Assembly: GCA_009704065.1 (NCBI GenBank)
Contig: WLEX01000037.1
Location: 1 to 8,714, forward strand
Length of the DNA: 8,714 nucleotides
Source of the DNA: Actinomycetota bacterium
Lineage (GTDB): Bacteria > Actinomycetota > Acidimicrobiia > Acidimicrobiales > Ilumatobacteraceae
Direction: 5' to 3'
The notes under the pieces are model-generated. The model ran no database searches, had not been told where the DNA came from, and was given only the letters and a program-made list of their open reading frames with translations. Shown here piece after piece: positions 1-7,747 of the stretch; the stretch's first letter is position 1, and every line of letters begins with the position of its first letter. The position numbers and the translations under genes were made by a program.

Positions 1-803
1 ACAGTGCTGCTGATCCGCGGCTCGATGCATTTCGGTGGCGTGATCGACAGTTAGCCAGCAAGCTAGATCGTCTCGATGCAGTAGGAGCCGGTCTGTTCAT
101 TGCAGAAGGTGACCTTGTGGTGCAACGTGCAATAGACATGCGTTATCACGCGGTGTCGTTGCTATGTGAAAGCGCTACTGGCTCTGCACTGGCAGCACTA
201 ATCGATGAGTCAGTAGACATTTTCATTGCTTCAGAGGAAATACGTGGAGAAGTCACTGGCCTAGGCGTACCACTTCGTGCGACTGGCCTATTTCGTCGAC
301 CAGCCCTTTTAGCACCACATGAGTTACTGGCATCCGCATCACGCCTTGTGGTTGCTGAAGATATCGACAACCCCACGAATCTTGGTGCAATAGTGCGAAG
401 CGCTGCTGCACTTGGCTGGGATGGCATTCTTTTGGCTCCTGGCAGTGCAGACCCTTTGGCCCGCCGCGCCTTGAGAGTTTCCATGGGTTCGGGTTTGTCG
501 ATGCCATTTGCACGTCTCTCGCGAGATGACAATGTAAATGATTTATTGCAGCAACATAATTACATGACAGTGGCTCTCACACCGGATTCCAACGCTGTGA
601 AAGTGTCGGACATTGCATACTCTGTGCAACAAAAAATGGCTCTCATGTTTGGCAGTGAACGTGACGGTTTACGAACAGACACAATGGCTTCCTCGTCTGT
701 AGTCGCGAGAATTCCTATGTATGGCGACATCGATTCGCTCAACGTGGGCGCCGCGGCTGCGATTGCAATGTATGCGCTTGGTCCCGATAACGCACAGAAA
801 TAG
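1..803 (+). CDS. SpoU/TrmH-family RNA 2'-O-methyltransferase, 5' end outside window
   Basis: This enzyme transfers a methyl group from S-adenosylmethionine to a ribose 2'-OH of rRNA or tRNA in the cytoplasm. The frame is open from base 3, and a GTG at 117 is only an internal valine: the residues before it (ending GLFIAEGDLVVQRA) are the usual start of the N-terminal RNA-binding domain. Homologues begin close to the 'DPRLDAFR' stretch, so probably only a few residues are missing; 266 are visible. The C-terminal SPOUT (trefoil-knot) domain shows all three family motifs: DNPTNLGAIVRSAAALG at nt 366-416, MFGSERDGL at nt 648-674, and IPMYGDIDSLNVGAAAAI at nt 714-764. Motif 2 reads GSERDGL where GSEGxGL is commoner. 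The exact substrate (23S rRNA or tRNA) cannot be told from sequence. The TAG stop abuts the stop of the opposing haemoglobin gene. Family is secure; the target RNA is unknown. Confidence 0.95.
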   Translation, partial: SAADPRLDAFRWRDRQLASKLDRLDAVGAGLFIAEGDLVVQRAIDMRYHAVSLLCESATGSALAALIDESVDIFIASEEIRGEVTGLGVPLRATGLFRRPALLAPHELLASASRLVVAEDIDNPTNLGAIVRSAAALGWDGILLAPGSADPLARRALRVSMGSGLSMPFARLSRDDNVNDLLQQHNYMTVALTPDSNAVKVSDIAYSVQQKMALMFGSERDGLRTDTMASSSVVARIPMYGDIDSLNVGAAAAIAMYALGPDNAQK

Positions 804-1208
804 TTAGCGGTTTCGCATCGCCTCTGCAGCGTTCACAAAGTAATTCGCAAGTTCCGCAGTGACATGCTCGCGGTCGCCTTCTTGTACCGAAGGAAGTGTG
901 CGTTCGATTGCCGTTGCCATATGCATCAACCAGTGGTCACGCTCGAGTGCAGAAATTGCAAAAGGATTATGTCGCATGCGAAGCCGTGGATGACCACGTT
1001 CATCCATATAGGTAGTGGGGCCACCCCAGTACTGAATGAGAAACAATGCGAGTCGATGGCGAGCTGCCGTGGTCTCATTTCCTTCGGGGTATAACGAGAT
1101 CAATATCGAATCGGTTTCTAGTTCGTCGTAAAAGACATCGACAAGATCGATAAAGAATTGTGCTCCAGCTATTTCGTACAGTGACCGTTGTTCGTCGACG
1201 TGAGACAT
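804..1208 (-). CDS. glbO: Group II truncated haemoglobin (trHbO)
   Basis: A 134-residue 2-on-2 globin that binds haem and O2 or other small ligands. Roles proposed for the family are oxygen handling at low O2, peroxidase-like chemistry and NO or peroxide defence. It aligns along its whole length with Mycobacterium GlbO. The expected residues are present: Tyr27 (B10), Tyr40 (CD1, in LYPE), QYWGGPTTY at 59-67, the proximal His80 (F8) in HPRLRMRHNPF, and Trp93 (G8) in ERDHWL. Tyr CD1 plus Trp G8 marks group II. There is no signal peptide or membrane segment. The ATG lies three bases after the TAG of the upstream crotonase gene, with no convincing Shine-Dalgarno of its own, so translational coupling is likely. 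It is the last gene of the secA-to-glbO run. Its TAA directly abuts the TAG of the opposing methyltransferase gene. A neighbouring reductase partner is not seen in the window. Confidence 0.95.
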   Translation of the reverse strand: MSHVDEQRSLYEIAGAQFFIDLVDVFYDELETDSILISLYPEGNETTAARHRLALFLIQYWGGPTTYMDERGHPRLRMRHNPFAISALERDHWLMHMATAIERTLPSVQEGDREHVTAELANYFVNAAEAMRNR

Positions 1209-1211
1209 GCT

Positions 1212-2072
1212 CTAGAAGAACTCAGGCTCTTCCCATTGCGGAAAGATGTCGGGCAGGCCATCAGACACTTTGTCGGGATAATTTGCAGGCCGCTTCTCGA
1301 GGAAACTGACGACTCCCTCTTTCGAGTCCGCACTGCGACCGCGTTGCTGAATGCCACGAGAGTCAGCACGGTGCGCTTCCATAGGATGGGATGCTCCGAG
1401 CATCTGCCACAACATACGGCGAGACATAGCAACAGAAACTGGAGCCGTGTTGTCGGCAATTTCACGAGCGATACCGCGTGCTACGGCCATGAGATCCTCG
1501 CCAGAATGCACACTGCGAACTAACCCACCAGCCAAAGCTTCCTCAGCACCAAAGACACGACCTGTATACACCCACTCTGTTGCCTGCGAGATCCCTACAA
1601 GACGGGGCAAGAAATACGACGAGCATGCTTCGGGAATAATGCCGCGCTTCGCAAAAACAAAACCAAACTTTGCTGTATCGCTGGCGAGACGGAAGTCCAT
1701 GGGCAATGTCATGGTGACACCCACACCTACTGCAGCACCATTAATGACACCGATGACCGGTTTCTTACTGGCGAAAATACGAAGCGACACCAAGCCACCC
1801 CCATCACGAGGTACGCCCTGCTTTGTTTGCACATCGCTGCCACCTTTGGCAAAAGTTTCCCCACCTGAAGAAAGGTCGGCTCCGGCACAAAACGCACGTC
1901 CTGCACCAGTAAAGATGACTGCCTTCACTTCATCGTCTGCATCAGTGATATCGAGAGCTGCAATGATTTCGTGCATCATGCGCCCAGTAAACGCATTGAG
2001 TTTGTCGGGACGATTCAACGTAATAGTTGCGATGCCCTCGGAGACGTCGTAGAGAATGTCTTGAAAATCCAT
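1212..2072 (-). CDS. Crotonase-fold enoyl-CoA hydratase/isomerase family protein
   Basis: A 286-residue member of the crotonase superfamily, acting on an acyl-CoA thioester in the cytoplasm. The N-terminal part has the usual ITLNRPDKLNAF (17-28). The oxyanion-hole segments are AFCAGADLSSGG (60-71) and NGAAVGVGVTM (111-121). By alignment from memory to rat mitochondrial enoyl-CoA hydratase, its two catalytic glutamates (Glu144, Glu164) correspond here to Thr120 and Phe140. Glu148, in GIIPEACSSYFLPRLVG, falls where yeast Eci1 isomerase has its catalytic Glu and PaaG has Asp. This suggests double-bond isomerisation or another crotonase reaction rather than simple hydration, which is inference. 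The C-terminal tail (SFLEKRP...FPQWEEPEFF) is typical of one large actinobacterial EchA subgroup. The start is supported by AAGG seven bases upstream of ATG. It lies 42 bases downstream of ftsX and three bases upstream of glbO. The true substrate is unknown. Confidence 0.93.
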   Translation of the reverse strand: MDFQDILYDVSEGIATITLNRPDKLNAFTGRMMHEIIAALDITDADDEVKAVIFTGAGRAFCAGADLSSGGETFAKGGSDVQTKQGVPRDGGGLVSLRIFASKKPVIGVINGAAVGVGVTMTLPMDFRLASDTAKFGFVFAKRGIIPEACSSYFLPRLVGISQATEWVYTGRVFGAEEALAGGLVRSVHSGEDLMAVARGIAREIADNTAPVSVAMSRRMLWQMLGASHPMEAHRADSRGIQQRGRSADSKEGVVSFLEKRPANYPDKVSDGLPDIFPQWEEPEFF

Positions 2073-2114
2073 AGACCGACCTTAGTAACAAGGAACAGAT
2101 CTATAACGATTGGG

Positions 2115-3020
2115 TTAGACGTCGAGGAACTTGCTGGAGGCAACTCCAGAGCCAACGCCACCAGCTGTTGCGCCAATGATGAGCAACGCAATCATGACGC
2201 CGTTCAAATACGAATCTGGCACTACAAGTGAACTCACGCCGGTTCCTGCCTTAAAGCCCGCAACGCCCGATGTCCAGGCGCTGTTCAGGCCCCAGAGACC
2301 AAGACACGACACCATGGCACCGAGAAGGCCCTGGATGAGACCCTCCATGATGAACGGCACTCGAATAAACCAGTCGGTGGCACCCACAAGCTTCATGACT
2401 TCAATTTCACGACGACGCGCAAAAATTGCAGTACGGATGGTGTTCCAAATAAGGATGACTGCGACCGACAAAAGCACTAGCGACATTGCAATCGTGACTG
2501 TTCGAACAAATCCCGACAATGTGGAAATCACATCGAATTCATCTTCTGCGAGCGATACACCGGCAACGCCAGGCAACGAGCGGTATTGAGCAGCCAAACT
2601 GCGTACTAATTCAGGGTCGGTGGTTTTAGGCACCACCTTGAATTGCGAAGGAATGGTGTCGATCGACAAAAGGCTCAACGTGGTTGCATCACCAGCAAAC
2701 ACCCGTTTTGCTTCCTCGAAACTTCCAGTCTTATCGAGATACTTGATTTTGGGAACATCGATGACGTTCGGCTGCGATTTGAGATTTTGCTCAATGAAAG
2801 TAAGTGCTTCGGGTGTTACATCGGGTCGTACAAAGACGATCATTCCCACATCTCCACGCCACTGCACCAACAAGTTGTCGAAAGCACGCTGCATGAGGAA
2901 TGTTGCGCCTACTAAAAGTAGCGATACAGCAGAGGTGATTACTGCAGCAACAGACAATGTGATGTTGCGGCGAAAGCTTGCATATGTTTCGCGAAATGCA
3001 TATGAAATACGCTGAATCAT
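2115..3020 (-). CDS. ftsX: Cell division protein FtsX (ABC transporter-like membrane subunit)
   Basis: FtsX is the membrane half of the FtsEX complex. It does not transport a substrate; it passes ATP-driven conformational change from FtsE across the membrane to a peptidoglycan hydrolase at the septum. The 301-residue protein has the expected plan: a short cytoplasmic N-terminus (MIQRISYAFRETYASFRRN), membrane segment 1 at about 20-43, an extracytoplasmic domain at about 45-170, then segments 2 (172-194), 3 (223-245) and 4 (273-295). The family signature RRREIEVMKLVGATDWF (202-218) lies in the loop between segments 2 and 3. The ATG overlaps the ftsE stop as ATGA, and a GGGG lies about eight bases upstream inside ftsE, so the two genes are translationally coupled. 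No candidate hydrolase partner (for example a RipC-like NlpC/P60 or an M23 protein) is seen in this window. Length and topology are normal. Confidence 0.97.
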   Translation of the reverse strand: MIQRISYAFRETYASFRRNITLSVAAVITSAVSLLLVGATFLMQRAFDNLLVQWRGDVGMIVFVRPDVTPEALTFIEQNLKSQPNVIDVPKIKYLDKTGSFEEAKRVFAGDATTLSLLSIDTIPSQFKVVPKTTDPELVRSLAAQYRSLPGVAGVSLAEDEFDVISTLSGFVRTVTIAMSLVLLSVAVILIWNTIRTAIFARRREIEVMKLVGATDWFIRVPFIMEGLIQGLLGAMVSCLGLWGLNSAWTSGVAGFKAGTGVSSLVVPDSYLNGVMIALLIIGATAGGVGSGVASSKFLDV

Positions 3021-3694
3021 TCGTACACCCCACGCTCTTGGTCACGCACAATTACTCCACGGTCGAGCTGAATCACTCGCCGACGCATGGCATTCACTAC
3101 GCGATGGTCGTGTGTTGCCATCACCACGGTGGTGCCGGTGCGATTGATGGCATCGAGCAACGACATGATTCCTTCGCCTGTTGCTGGGTCGAGGTTTCCG
3201 GTGGGCTCGTCTGCTAACAAAATCAATGGACGATTCACGAAGGCGCGCGCAATAGATACACGCTGTTGCTCACCGCCCGACAATTGGTGTGGAAGTCGAT
3301 CTTCTTTTCCTGCGAGTCCCACTAGGTCGAGAACCTGTGGAACTTGTTGCCCAATAATGTGACGAGGCTTGCCAATAACTTCAAGCGCGAATGCCACATT
3401 TTCAAATACAGACTTGTTGGGAAGAAGCTTGTAGTCCTGGAACACGTTGCCCATCGTGCGACGAAGATACGGAATCTGGCTATTGGCCATTTCGTTGATA
3501 TTGCGACCCGCAACCCACACATTGCCCCGTTCAGGACGCTCCTGGCGGTTCATGAGGCGTAACAAAGTGGATTTACCCGAACCTGACGGTCCTACAAGAA
3601 AGACGAACTCGCCCTTGGGGACATCGAACGTTGCATCACGAACAGCGGGCTGATCGGAGCCATACATTTTGGAGACATTTTCGAGACGAATCAT
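3017..3694 (-). CDS. ftsE: Cell division ATP-binding protein FtsE
   Basis: FtsE is the cytoplasmic ABC ATPase that drives FtsX in the divisome. Starting at the ATG of MIRLENVSKMYG gives 225 residues, the normal family size. All nucleotide-binding motifs are intact: Walker A GPSGSGKST (35-43), Q-loop Gln86 in NVFQDYKLLP, signature LSGGEQQR (138-145), Walker B LILLADEPT (157-165) with catalytic Glu163, D-loop around NLD (167-169) and switch His195 in MATH. The frame stays open upstream to about 3745, but those extra 17 residues (MATALGFGGG...) do not resemble the family and fall in the prfB-ftsE spacer, so I reject that start. The Shine-Dalgarno before the chosen ATG is weak: an AGG lies about 12 bases upstream. 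The gene ends in a four-base overlap with ftsX. It follows prfB, as in other actinobacteria. Confidence 0.97.
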   Translation of the reverse strand: MIRLENVSKMYGSDQPAVRDATFDVPKGEFVFLVGPSGSGKSTLLRLMNRQERPERGNVWVAGRNINEMANSQIPYLRRTMGNVFQDYKLLPNKSVFENVAFALEVIGKPRHIIGQQVPQVLDLVGLAGKEDRLPHQLSGGEQQRVSIARAFVNRPLILLADEPTGNLDPATGEGIMSLLDAINRTGTTVVMATHDHRVVNAMRRRVIQLDRGVIVRDQERGVYE

Positions 3695-3758
3695 GAAGGA
3701 ACACAACCTAGCAACGCCACCCCCAAAGCCGAGGGCGGTCGCCAAAGCCTTATGGGGC
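3695..3758 (-). other. prfB-ftsE spacer with short hairpin and repeated GGCTTTGG
   Basis: This 64-base spacer is the longest gap within the minus-strand run. Read on the minus strand, a 5-bp stem AAGCC / GGCTT with a six-base loop (3760-3745) begins inside the prfB TAA stop. The octamer GGCTTTGG occurs twice (3749-3742 and 3730-3723). The AAGCC arm could pair with either copy, and a CCCCA at the prfB end could also pair with TGGGG at the second copy, so mutually exclusive folds are possible. There is no run of T after the hairpin, so it is not a clear intrinsic terminator. It may be a partial terminator, an mRNA processing or stabilising site, or chance. Confidence 0.25.
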
Positions 3759-4859
3759 TTACTCTGCCTGGCTCCTGCGCCACCGCAGGAACCCCTCCAT
3801 GAAGGAATCGAGATCTCCGTCGAGAACTGACGCCACGTTGCCCGATTCGACTTCGGTGCGTATGTCTTTGACCATTTGATAAGGCTGCAAGACGTACGAA
3901 CGGATCTGGCTACCCCACCCCACCTGGGCTGGCTTGCCGGCGATGCGATCTTTTTCGGCCTGATGTTCTTCTTCTATCTTGGCCACGATCATGGCCTTCA
4001 AACGCGTGAGTGCCTTTTCACGGTTTTGTAACTGGCTACGTTCTTCTTGGCTGGACGCCACTGCACCGGTTGGTTCATGGATCAATCGCACTGCAGACGA
4101 GGTCTTGTTGACATGCTGGCCACCAGCTCCCGATGCACGAAACACCTCCATGCGGATCTCTGATTCGTTTACTTCAAGGTCAGGGGCATCCATCATTGGC
4201 CACACCTGCACACTTGCAAAACTCGTCTGCCGGCGACCTTGGTTGTCGAATGGGCTGATGCGCACTAATCGGTGTGTTCCGCGCTCTGAAGTCATAAAGC
4301 CGTAGGCGTAGCGACCCTTAATGGTGAACTCAGCAGACATGATGCCTGCTTCCGTCCCCGGACTCACATCGTTGATCTCAATGTCGAAACCTTTTTGTTC
4401 AGCCCACCGCGTATACATACGCAACAACAGTTCGGCCCAATCTTGTGCATCGACACCACCATCTTTGGCATTGATTTGCACGATCACATCGTTCACATCG
4501 TGCTCGCCAGTGAACAAACTGCGCATTTCCAAAACACCAAGGGCTGCTGCAACTTTCTTAATGCCCGCTTCGATCTCGCTCTCTTGCGTCGCATCATCTA
4601 CCTCGCGAGCAAGTTCATGCAGCACTTCAAGATCTTCAATTTCACTACTCATCGACATATATGCATCGAGGTCTCCACGCAAGTTTGAGTACTCGGCATT
4701 TACTTGCTTGGCTAAGTTTTGATCATCCCACAGGTCTGGTCGAGATACTTCTATCTCTAACTCAGTGATACGTGCACGTGTTTGATCGATATGTAGGTAC
4801 TGGTGCGACTCAGCTAAACGCTGAGACAATTCCCGAAGGTCGGAGGTGAAGTCACGCAT
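3759..4859 (-). CDS. prfB: Peptide chain release factor 2 (RF2)
   Basis: RF2 recognises UGA and UAA in the ribosomal A site and triggers hydrolysis of peptidyl-tRNA. Starting at MRDFTSDLRELSQRL gives 366 residues, the usual RF2 length. Domain 1 is the helical N-terminus (about 1-110). The stop-codon-reading tripeptide Ser-Pro-Phe is at 202-204, within TSERGTHRLVRISPF. The catalytic GGQ loop is at 246-248 in RASGAGGQHVNKTSSAVR. The Ser-Pro-Phe motif separates it from RF1, which has Pro-x-Thr. The start has a good Shine-Dalgarno (TAGGA, about seven bases before ATG). The same frame is open upstream to 4940 inside secA, but that extension is unlike RF2. The autoregulatory in-frame UGA and +1 frameshift found near codon 26 in E. 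coli and many bacteria are absent, so full-length protein is made by normal reading. It lies 26 bases after secA and 64 before ftsE. Confidence 0.97.
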   Translation of the reverse strand: MRDFTSDLRELSQRLAESHQYLHIDQTRARITELEIEVSRPDLWDDQNLAKQVNAEYSNLRGDLDAYMSMSSEIEDLEVLHELAREVDDATQESEIEAGIKKVAAALGVLEMRSLFTGEHDVNDVIVQINAKDGGVDAQDWAELLLRMYTRWAEQKGFDIEINDVSPGTEAGIMSAEFTIKGRYAYGFMTSERGTHRLVRISPFDNQGRRQTSFASVQVWPMMDAPDLEVNESEIRMEVFRASGAGGQHVNKTSSAVRLIHEPTGAVASSQEERSQLQNREKALTRLKAMIVAKIEEEHQAEKDRIAGKPAQVGWGSQIRSYVLQPYQMVKDIRTEVESGNVASVLDGDLDSFMEGFLRWRRSQAE

Positions 4860-4885
4860 GGTTGTTCCTACTCGTGTACAGGCAG

Positions 4886-7669
4886 TCAGGCGGCAGCGCC
4901 GTGACAGACCTTGTACTTCTTGCCAGAACCGCAAGGGCATGGCGCATTACGGGGAGTGGTCGACCAATCGCTTGCATCGCGTACCACGGGCTTACGTACC
5001 TCGTCCTCAGCCGGCGCCAACAATGCTGGGTCGATATCGGAACTTGCACGAGCCGCAGTAGTGAAGCCGCCTTCGCTGACGTTATCGCTGCTGGTCTCAG
5101 TGAGATTCTGTACCTGAATAGCAGGAGCTTCGTCTTGCACAACTTGTACATGCATGATGTAGCGAACAAAATCTTGGGCGATGCCGGTCATCATGTGACC
5201 GAACATTTCAAAGCCTTCACGCTGCCATTCGGTAAGCGGATCTTTTTGTCCCATTGCACGTAGGTTGATGCCCTCTTGCAAATAGTCCATCTCTTCAAGA
5301 TGTTCACGCCAACGTTGATCGATAATGCTGAGCATCACTTGGCGCTCAATCTCGCGCAATTGCTCGGCTCCAAGTTCTTGTTCGCGGCGCTGATAATGCG
5401 CATTGGCATCGGCCATCACTAGGTCGTAGACGGCATCGGTGCTGGAGCATTGCTCGATGTGATCTGCAGTAACGGCAGCGGGCCAATAACTACCAAGTTC
5501 GAGCGCGAGACCATCGACATCCCACTCATCGCTTGCCTCAGAAACACAATGTGTCTCAATGAGTGAATCAACGGCTTCAGCGAGGTATTCGAGTGCAGCA
5601 ACTTTGAGATCGGCGCCAGAAAGAATCTGATCGCGACGCATGTAAATAACCTTGCGCTGCTCGTTCATTACTTCGTCGTATTTGAGAACGTTCTTGCGCA
5701 CTTCACCATTGCGTTGTTCAACAGTGCTCTGGGCACGTTCAATGGCTTTGGTGACCATCTTGGCTTCAATTGCCTCATTGTCGGGAAGGGCGCGGCCCAT
5801 AACCCAACTCAGTGCACCTGTTGCAAACAGTCGCATTAACTCGTCTTCAAGACTGAGATAGAAACGACTTGCGCCCGGATCTCCCTGTCGACCTGCACGT
5901 CCACGCAGCTGGTTGTCAATACGGCGACTGTCGTGACGTTCGGTACCAAGAACATACAAACCGCCAATCGCACGGACCTTGTCGCCTTCTTCGGAACATT
6001 GCTGCTTATGAATAGGTAACAACTCGTCGTAACGGGCAAGAGCAGAAATGCGTGCGGCACGGAATTCATCGGACATCTGATCGAGCGGCATTGGCAAAGC
6101 AAACTCATCGACCATTACATCGGGATCGACACCTTCTGCCAGTACTTGTTGACGAGCAAGAAGTTCAGGGTTGCCGCCAAGCAAAATGTCGACGCCTCGG
6201 CCTGCCATGTTGGTGGCAACAGTGACAGCTCCGAGACGACCAGCCTGAGCCACAATCTGTGCCTCGCGAGTGTGCTGCTTTGCGTTCAGTACCTCGTGAC
6301 GGATCCCACGCTTGGTGAGCTCACGCGATAAATACTCGCTCTTTTCGACACTGATTGTTCCCACCAAGATTGGCTGGCCCTTTTCGTGACGTTCGGTGAT
6401 GTCGTCGATGACTGCCTGGAACTTGGAGACTTCACTCTTATAAATAAGGTCGGCTTCATCATTTCGAACAACATTGCGGTTGGTGGGAATAGGAACAACC
6501 TGCAGTTCGTAGGTGTTCACCAATTCAGCAGCTTCGGTTTGCGCAGTACCAGTCATACCCGCCAACTTGTCGTACATGCGGAAGTAGTTTTGCAAAGTAA
6601 TTGTTGCCAGCGTTTGGTTTTCTTCGTTAATACGAAGTCCTTCTTTGGCTTCTACTGCTTGGTGAATACCTTCACTCCAGCGACGGCCTTCAAGAATACG
6701 CCCTGTGAATTCGTCGACAATCTTGACTTCGCCACTATCGACGATGTAATCCTTGTCGCGTCGGTAGAGCTCTTTGGCTCGAAGCGCTACAGCCAATTGG
6801 TGCACAAGGTTTTGCTGAACAGCGTCGTACAAGTTGTCGAGGCCTAGTTCTTTCTCAACCTTTTCAATTCCGGCTTCCGTAGGAACAACGATGCGCTTGT
6901 CTTCTTCTACTTCGTAATCTGCCTCGCGCTCCAATGTGCGAACGATGGATGCGAATTTGTAATACATGGCAGCTGCATCGGCAATACGGCCAGAAATAAT
7001 AAGTGGTGTACGGGCTTCGTCGATCAGGATGCTGTCAACTTCGTCGACAATGGCGAAGTTGTGCCCTCGTTGTACTTTGTCGGCCAACGTGCCCGCCATA
7101 TTGTCGCGCAAATAATCGAAACCAAATTCGTTGTTCGTGCCATACGTAATGTCACATGCGTAATCAAGACGTTTTTCTGCTGGCGTGTCGCGTTGTCCAG
7201 GAATAATGAGTCCAACGTTCAGACCCATGAACTGATGAATGCGACCCATCCACTCGGCATGGAATCGAGCCAAGTAATCGTTCACGGTGATGACGTGCAC
7301 ACCCTTGCCCGACAAACCATTGAGATACGCAGGCAAAGTAGACACCAAGGTCTTTCCTTCACCGGTCTTCATTTCGGCTACCCAACCAAAGTGCAAAGCA
7401 GCGCCACCCATGAGCTGTACATCGAAGTGACGTTGACCAATGACTCGCCCTGATGCCTCGCGCATGACCGCAAACGCTTCAAGCAACAAATCGTCGAGAT
7501 CTTCTCCACGATCGAGACGGGCGCGGAACTCGGCAGTCTTGCCGCGCAGAGCATCGTCTGAGAGGGCGGCCATTGCCGGGGCGAGAGCGTTGATGTCGGG
7601 GACAAGACCCTGGAGGGCTTTGACCCGCTTGCCATCACCGGCTCGAAGGACGCGATCAAGAACTTTCAT
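4886..7669 (-). CDS. secA: Preprotein translocase ATPase SecA
   Basis: SecA is the ATP-driven motor that pushes unfolded preproteins through the SecYEG channel at the inner face of the membrane. From MKVLDRVLRAGDGKRVK it has 927 residues. Visible parts in order are Walker A MKTGEGKT (100-107), Walker B with DEVD (209-212) in the first nucleotide-binding domain, the preprotein-crosslinking region (about 220-365), motif TNMAGRGVDI (486-495), the motif with arginine finger in IDNQLRGRAGRQGDPG (584-599), the helical scaffold and wing, a variable linker (about 835-905), and a C-terminal zinc site CPCGSGKKYKVCHG with Cys911, Cys913, Cys922 and His923. Its length and intact motifs fit the housekeeping SecA1, not a truncated SecA2. 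The frame is open upstream to 7912, overlapping the opposing hydrolase gene; that 81-residue extension is not SecA-like and is rejected. An AGG lies about 12 bases before the ATG. It is the first gene of the run. Confidence 0.98.
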   Translation of the reverse strand: MKVLDRVLRAGDGKRVKALQGLVPDINALAPAMAALSDDALRGKTAEFRARLDRGEDLDDLLLEAFAVMREASGRVIGQRHFDVQLMGGAALHFGWVAEMKTGEGKTLVSTLPAYLNGLSGKGVHVITVNDYLARFHAEWMGRIHQFMGLNVGLIIPGQRDTPAEKRLDYACDITYGTNNEFGFDYLRDNMAGTLADKVQRGHNFAIVDEVDSILIDEARTPLIISGRIADAAAMYYKFASIVRTLEREADYEVEEDKRIVVPTEAGIEKVEKELGLDNLYDAVQQNLVHQLAVALRAKELYRRDKDYIVDSGEVKIVDEFTGRILEGRRWSEGIHQAVEAKEGLRINEENQTLATITLQNYFRMYDKLAGMTGTAQTEAAELVNTYELQVVPIPTNRNVVRNDEADLIYKSEVSKFQAVIDDITERHEKGQPILVGTISVEKSEYLSRELTKRGIRHEVLNAKQHTREAQIVAQAGRLGAVTVATNMAGRGVDILLGGNPELLARQQVLAEGVDPDVMVDEFALPMPLDQMSDEFRAARISALARYDELLPIHKQQCSEEGDKVRAIGGLYVLGTERHDSRRIDNQLRGRAGRQGDPGASRFYLSLEDELMRLFATGALSWVMGRALPDNEAIEAKMVTKAIERAQSTVEQRNGEVRKNVLKYDEVMNEQRKVIYMRRDQILSGADLKVAALEYLAEAVDSLIETHCVSEASDEWDVDGLALELGSYWPAAVTADHIEQCSSTDAVYDLVMADANAHYQRREQELGAEQLREIERQVMLSIIDQRWREHLEEMDYLQEGINLRAMGQKDPLTEWQREGFEMFGHMMTGIAQDFVRYIMHVQVVQDEAPAIQVQNLTETSSDNVSEGGFTTAARASSDIDPALLAPAEDEVRKPVVRDASDWSTTPRNAPCPCGSGKKYKVCHGAAA

Positions 7670-7747
7670 GCAGTGTCCGAGCCTACCTGCGAGCCTTGTC
7701 CGACCCAGTTCGCTCTCTCTGTAAGAACTTGGCAAGAATGGACTCTT
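7670..7747. promoter_or_regulatory. Divergent secA / HAD hydrolase promoter region
   Basis: These 78 bases separate two genes transcribed away from each other, so both promoters should lie here or just inside the opposite gene. On the plus strand, TTGTCC (7696-7701) and TGTAAG (7720-7725), 18 bases apart, each match the sigma-70 consensus at four of six positions and would give a short leader for the hydrolase. On the minus strand TTGCCA (7735-7730) is a five-of-six match to a -35 box, but I find no good -10 box at the right distance for secA. The location is supported by gene layout; the exact boxes are weak guesses. Confidence 0.35.

Noticed and set aside
772..818. ATGCG/CGCAT inverted repeat around the methyltransferase/haemoglobin stops
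   Set aside because: Only 5 bp with a 37-base loop; expected by chance.
1351..2052. Long plus-strand open frame opposite the crotonase gene
   Set aside because: Its product has no recognisable domain and lies wholly antisense to a well-conserved enzyme gene.
2100..2105. Possible -10 box TATAGA (minus strand) between ftsX and the crotonase gene
   Set aside because: No acceptable -35 box at 17-18 bases (best TTCCTC/TCCTCG), so an internal promoter is not supported by sequence alone.
3695..3745. Longer ftsE start giving 242 residues
   Set aside because: FtsE proteins begin at MI(R/E)xENVSKxY; the extra residues are Gly-rich translation of the spacer.
4860..4940. Upstream extension of the prfB frame into secA
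   Set aside because: It encodes residues antisense-free but out of frame within the SecA zinc-site region and is unlike RF2; a good Shine-Dalgarno supports the ATG at 4859.
6386..6847. Plus-strand open frame inside secA (153 codons)
   Set aside because: It is a shadow of secA codons; no family resemblance and no ribosome-binding site context of note.
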